Shown piece after piece: positions 63,301 to 64,000 of a stretch of 64,000 nucleotides of DNA (the stretch's first letter is position 1; the number at the start of each line of letters is the position of its first letter). The notes under the pieces are model-generated. The model was not told where the DNA came from, searched no databases, and was given only the letters and a program-made list of their open reading frames with translations. A program made the translations under genes and the position numbers. The stretch is from assembly GCF_965216485.1 (NCBI RefSeq), contig NZ_OZ244162.1:1798001-1862000 (forward strand), read 5' to 3'. The stretch is from Algiphilus sp965216485 (GTDB lineage Bacteria; Pseudomonadota; Gammaproteobacteria; Nevskiales; Nevskiaceae).

Positions 63301-63645
63301 GATGCGGAGGTGATTCCAAGCAGCCCGATGCAGTTCGGTCTCGGTGAAGGGCAGTGGCTGCTCGACCCGGGACTGCTGGACGTGATTCCGCAGCTCGCCA
63401 TTGTCTGGTCGCGCACCCAGCATGACACCACGGCCTTGCCGTCACGGCTGGGGGTGGTGCGTCGCTATTCCGGAGGTGACCTGTCGCGCCCGCTCACCAT
63501 TCGTTGGCGCGCGCGCCAGGGTTCCACGGCCGATCACGTGCACTACGACGCCTGGGTGGTGGATGCCACCGGCCATGTGGTGTTGTCGGTCGAGGATGCG
63601 GAAGGCACGGCGTCACGCGCTTTGAACCGGTTGGCTGGCGCCTGA
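54331..63645 (+). CDS. Pfa-like polyunsaturated fatty acid/polyketide synthase, NMO-NMO-KS-AT-ACP5-KR-DH
   Basis: 3104 residues. Two nitronate monooxygenase/FMN enoyl-reductase-like barrels (about 5-220 and 330-590, the second with GRECGGHIGP). Ketosynthase 689-1135 with C874, H1009 and H1049. Acyltransferase 1239-1550 with S1343 in GHSYGEY. An Ala/Pro-rich linker. Five ACPs with phosphopantetheine serines at 1820, 1920, 2020, 2119 and 2219 (LGIDSIK). Ketoreductase with ATGGARGIT and active Tyr 2715. C-terminal dehydratase with H2848 (HxxxGxxxxP) and D3017 (DxxxQ). KS-AT-ACPn-KR-DH is the PfaA order; the N-terminal barrels are extra. Product unknown: an unusual lipid or polyunsaturated fatty acid. 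Confidence 0.88.
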   Translation: MTQRPSFDVITLSPASWAHPGVAVAAARAGGVGILDLEFCEDAARAAAHFARTLKESGHGEIGLRVTPEQADLAISILGAAPEARPLVLIAAGPGDSVVKLARALRKQRGQEAGDRLLIETAESSLKLGQFKPDGIIARGFEAPGWGGEDSSYVLAQKWLAHTQLPLLVRGGVGPHSAAALRAVGAAGVVLDDQILLCAETPLDAEFKQEIGRLNGSETRSLGEPLGAPCRVYARPGSAVLQAATEMLEKAEGEGLAATQWRERLAPKVGWGADQLRPIGQGIGVAVAQGAQRVARLIKSVRAQSFASLRVAATQRHLDEGGALAGSHGTRYPLVQGPMTRVSDSAQFAVDVAQAGALPFLALALMRGEQVDALLAETKEKAGDLPWGVGLLGFVPQALRDEQCEAIWKHQPPFALIAGGRPDQAKQFESRGIPAYIHVPAPQLLKMYYEQGARRFVFEGRECGGHIGPIASFPLWEQMIAALLEAVDAKTAPEVHVLFAGGLSDAVSGAMLAALTAPLAERGIRVGGLMGTAYLFTQEIVSSGAIVQGFQDEALACRHTTSLETGPGHATRCVDTPFAREFQDTRRALLAAGEAAEEIRDRLEDLNLGRLRLASKGKTRDDSGTIIEIDAEQQKRDGMYMIGQVATMRDQVISVAELHATLCHEGTRRLVDLESEVEARIQQAQPSDVAIVGVGMVLPSADDADSFWHNVMQKVSVIREVPKERWDWRLYYDPDMHARDKVYSKWGGFLDEITFDPLRFGIPPRSMASIDPMQLLSLECTARALEDAGFDDDFDRENTSIILGAGGGVGDLGMQYGVRSELPRFVEIPDDGAWERLPEWTNESFAGVLQNVAAGRVANRMDFGGLNFTIDAACGSSLAAVTIATQELEAGRSNVAIAGGVDTVQGPFGFLCFSKTQALSPKGRPRTFDKAADGIAISEGVAMVVLKRLADAEADGDRIYAVIKAAAGSSDGKALGMTAPRPEGQMRALHRVYQKAGFGPETVELVEAHGTGTPVGDRAEAETITRTWREHGAPAKSVALGSIKTILGHTKCAAGVSGLIKVALSLHHRTLPAHVGVENPIDVIAADDSPAYLLDEARPWLASADHPRRGAVSAFGFGGTNFHAVLEEYRGNYAAAEPVGARRWPHELFVFKAADRAGLQQQIERLAQALQGGHSLALAEIAFALAGEADQAKGAGCVATFVADSHDALARQLEGLRAHVADGQTLPPGVHCTLSLQPRRRIGLLFPGQGAQAVGMGREAALYTPELRTAVEAADAAFDGQFASPLSSMMWPQAAFSDVTRDAQQRAITNTRHAQPVIGVLSAGYLDLLQRLGVSADAVAGHSYGEYTALHAAGVLSRADFLRLSAARGAAMADASAEDAGAMAAIQAARSDVESLLTDAGRVWIANHNAPEQVVISGEVGAVDALIARAQSAGMRATRLPVSGAFHTELVASAQTPLNAAIDAADFQAPRCRVYGNHGAVHSDDAVGIAERLKEHLLSPVEFVAELQAMADDGVDCFIECGPKAICSGMARATLADRDVTIVSLDGQGGGLRGLLQAMAELLCAGVEIPVSRLMAGRGLTRHSASALPRLLKAAEISPTAFFLSGGCARPQTSKERQMGSQPPLTLERQQAARDKAAQTAVTAAAPPAASAQSAPGAAPAQPAPPHPTSAPAAPAVQSHAASSAMGQEALAAYQQTMQQFLKLQEQVMTQVLSGAPPTQASSAAAAMPAAPSLAATVPQPAPAVAPMSPPAATDGAQPSAAAAQTMPAVATPAPPQPEPTAPAFDAQATLVALVADRTGYPEDMIGLDADLEADLGIDSIKRVEIVGAFAKQAPAALAEAMQADMDRYTGARSLSALLAALPAQAATAAPTASAPVVTEAAPAFDAQAALLALVADRTGYPEDMIGLDADLEADLGIDSIKRVEIVGAFAKQAPAALAEAMQADMDRYTGARSLSALLAALPAQAATAAPTASTPAVADAAPAFDAQTALLALVADRTGYPENMIGLDADLEADLGIDSIKRVEIVGAFAKQAPPAIAEAMQTDMDRYTGARSLSALLAALPAQAAAAPTAAAPAAAETAPAFDAQTALLALVADRTGYPEDMIGLDADLEADLGIDSIKRVEIVGAFAKQAPAALAEAMQADMDRYTGARSLSALLAALPTQAATAAPTASTPAVADAAPAFDAQAALLALVADRTGYPEDMIGLDADLEADLGIDSIKRVEIVGAFAKQTPAALAEAMQADMDRYTGARSLSALLAALPVQAATAAPTAAAPAVNNTAPAARTASAEPSATTPATEGLPQRYVVRPREIQPIQSKVTLQGSVLILGESEEGANAQALRAVCSEAGLKPVCADASDTAAIRSALLDVPGPLAGVVLIHGLAPVDATDWVAQKAVGKRAVMAAFHAVTALTEQRADARLVVATRLGGTLGRDVVADGSAIAGGVVGLLNCARFEYPEAHLRPVDLNGQSPESAARILLAELASAESLPEVGYVGDARYTSTTIAEPLQDTPFAPHITPDADWVVLATGGARGITASISAMMVRPGMTFVVVGRSARPEPEEAVLAQAQDDKALKRHFVEQAAARGERPKPVEIDRAVARVLADREIRNAIDTMEAAGAIVDYRAVDARDAEAVQALVDDVYQRYGRIDAVIHGAGVIEDKLLADKSAESFERVFSTKVDGAVALADAIKPDGLKLLVFFTSVAGRYGNRGQGDYAAANEALNRMAWRLSRAWPETRVVSLNWGPWDAGMATEAVKKSFRERGIIPIPLRGGCEYFLQEVACGPRHEVEVVIGEGPWQQMEGGQDAGTKAQDAATPPLIRSDLQIGAGGALQLEQAFSVERDPWLRDHQLDGEPVLPAAGAAEWMAQMAEAGWPGWEVAELQDVRVLSGVRLAGHSARQLRLRARASSHSDAGGQIVKLEIMDPAEKGRICYRASARIVERLERAPSASVEALSGSTQALAAKDAYGQFLFHGDCFQLLKDSLRVNAAGIDAEVIPSSPMQFGLGEGQWLLDPGLLDVIPQLAIVWSRTQHDTTALPSRLGVVRRYSGGDLSRPLTIRWRARQGSTADHVHYDAWVVDATGHVVLSVEDAEGTASRALNRLAGA
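59680..61130 (+). repeat. Five ~300-bp tandem repeats encoding ACP domains
   Basis: Units repeat every 300 or 297 bases with long stretches of identical DNA (for example around 59728-59805, 60028-60105 and 60329-60405). Each codes for one ACP plus an Ala/Pro/Thr linker. The near identity implies recent duplication or gene conversion. Confidence 0.9.
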
Positions 63646-63646
63646 T

Positions 63647-64000
63647 ATGGCAGCAACAGCGGGTGACATTGCCATCGTTGGCATGTCCGGCTGCTATGCC
63701 GGCGCTGGGGACGTTCGGACCTTCTGGCAGAACATTCTGGACAAGGTCGACGCCGTCGGTGCAGCCGATGCGGAGTGGACCGGGCCCTATCTCGACCCTG
63801 AAACATCGCGCAACGATCGCATCTATACCAATCAGGGGGGCTTTCTCCACGATCTGGCGAAGTTTGACCCGGCCGAGCACGGCATCATGCCGTCGTCCAT
63901 CGATGGGGGGGAGCCGGACCACTACCTGGCGTTGAAGCTCGCCACGGATGCTCTGGCGGACGCCGGTTATCGTCGCGGTGGCTACGACCCGGAACGCGCG
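63647..64000 (+). CDS. Ketosynthase-containing synthase, second subunit (3' truncated by window)
   Basis: 118 codons visible from ATG 63647, one base after the preceding stop. DIAIVGMSGCYAGAGDVRTFW and FDPAEHGIMPSSIDGGEPDHYLALKLATDAL are the beginning of a beta-ketoacyl synthase domain. By position and similarity it should be a PfaC-like subunit (KS, chain-length factor, dehydratases), but only the N-terminus is seen. Confidence 0.8.
   Translation, partial: MAATAGDIAIVGMSGCYAGAGDVRTFWQNILDKVDAVGAADAEWTGPYLDPETSRNDRIYTNQGGFLHDLAKFDPAEHGIMPSSIDGGEPDHYLALKLATDALADAGYRRGGYDPERA

Overview
The window is GC-rich chromosomal DNA, except for a visibly AT-richer stretch at about 47.5-50.4 kb. It is most likely from a gammaproteobacterium. 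The fused RlmK/RlmL methyltransferase, the NirBD/NasA/NarK nitrate assimilation set and the FNR/FixLJ regulators all fit that group. An order such as Nevskiales is possible but cannot be shown from the sequence alone.

0-21.9 kb is an assimilatory nitrate and molybdenum region. It holds nirB (cut by the window edge), a nirD-like gene fused to a flavoprotein reductase, nasA, a NarK-type nitrate transporter, molybdenum cofactor genes (moeA, moaB, moaA-moaC-moaD-moaE, mobA), a uroporphyrinogen-III synthase-like gene (siroheme supply) and the molybdate importer modABC. An NtrC-like site, a sigma-54 promoter, two leader hairpins and an intrinsic terminator precede the transporter, which indicates nitrogen control with possible antitermination. 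Unrelated housekeeping genes lie between: an alpha/beta hydrolase, a BaiN/HI0933-type flavoprotein, a ClC antiporter and a secreted esterase.

21.9-37 kb holds an acyl-CoA carboxylase/hydratase set (AtuC/AtuE/AtuF-like, or leucine-type), a single-domain globin, rlmKL, a DUF218 protein, a PF10118 protein, two uncharacterised coupled genes, a YgjP-type metalloprotein, a PNPOx-like protein, a DUF1704/QEGLA (MATCAP-like) protein and a CDF metal transporter.

36.8-46.4 kb is an oxygen-responsive module. It has an FNR protein with a complete Fe-S cysteine set, a haem-PAS FixL kinase with a FixJ regulator, a zinc alcohol dehydrogenase, two tandem-domain universal stress proteins, a cation/proton antiporter and a persulfide dioxygenase-like hydrolase. 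Two FNR boxes are readable. A complete IS481-family element (1065 bp, 20-bp inverted repeats, 6-bp target duplication) sits exactly at the stop codon of the first stress protein gene.

46.8-53.2 kb is an integrated mobile island at a tRNA-Met(CAT) gene, bounded by an exact 45-bp duplication of the tRNA 3' end. It carries a tyrosine integrase, an AlpA-like DNA-binding protein, a Rep_trans-like rolling-circle initiator with hairpins at its 5' end, a YegP-like protein, a membrane protein, and a large one-chain AAA ATPase plus TOPRIM/DUF4435-like protein that looks like an anti-phage system (PARIS- or OLD-like).

53.4-64 kb begins a Pfa-like secondary lipid or polyunsaturated fatty acid synthase cluster: a small sulfatase-superfamily protein, a 3104-residue megasynthase (two NMO-like barrels, KS, AT, five tandem ACPs, KR, DH), and the start of a second ketosynthase protein cut by the window edge.
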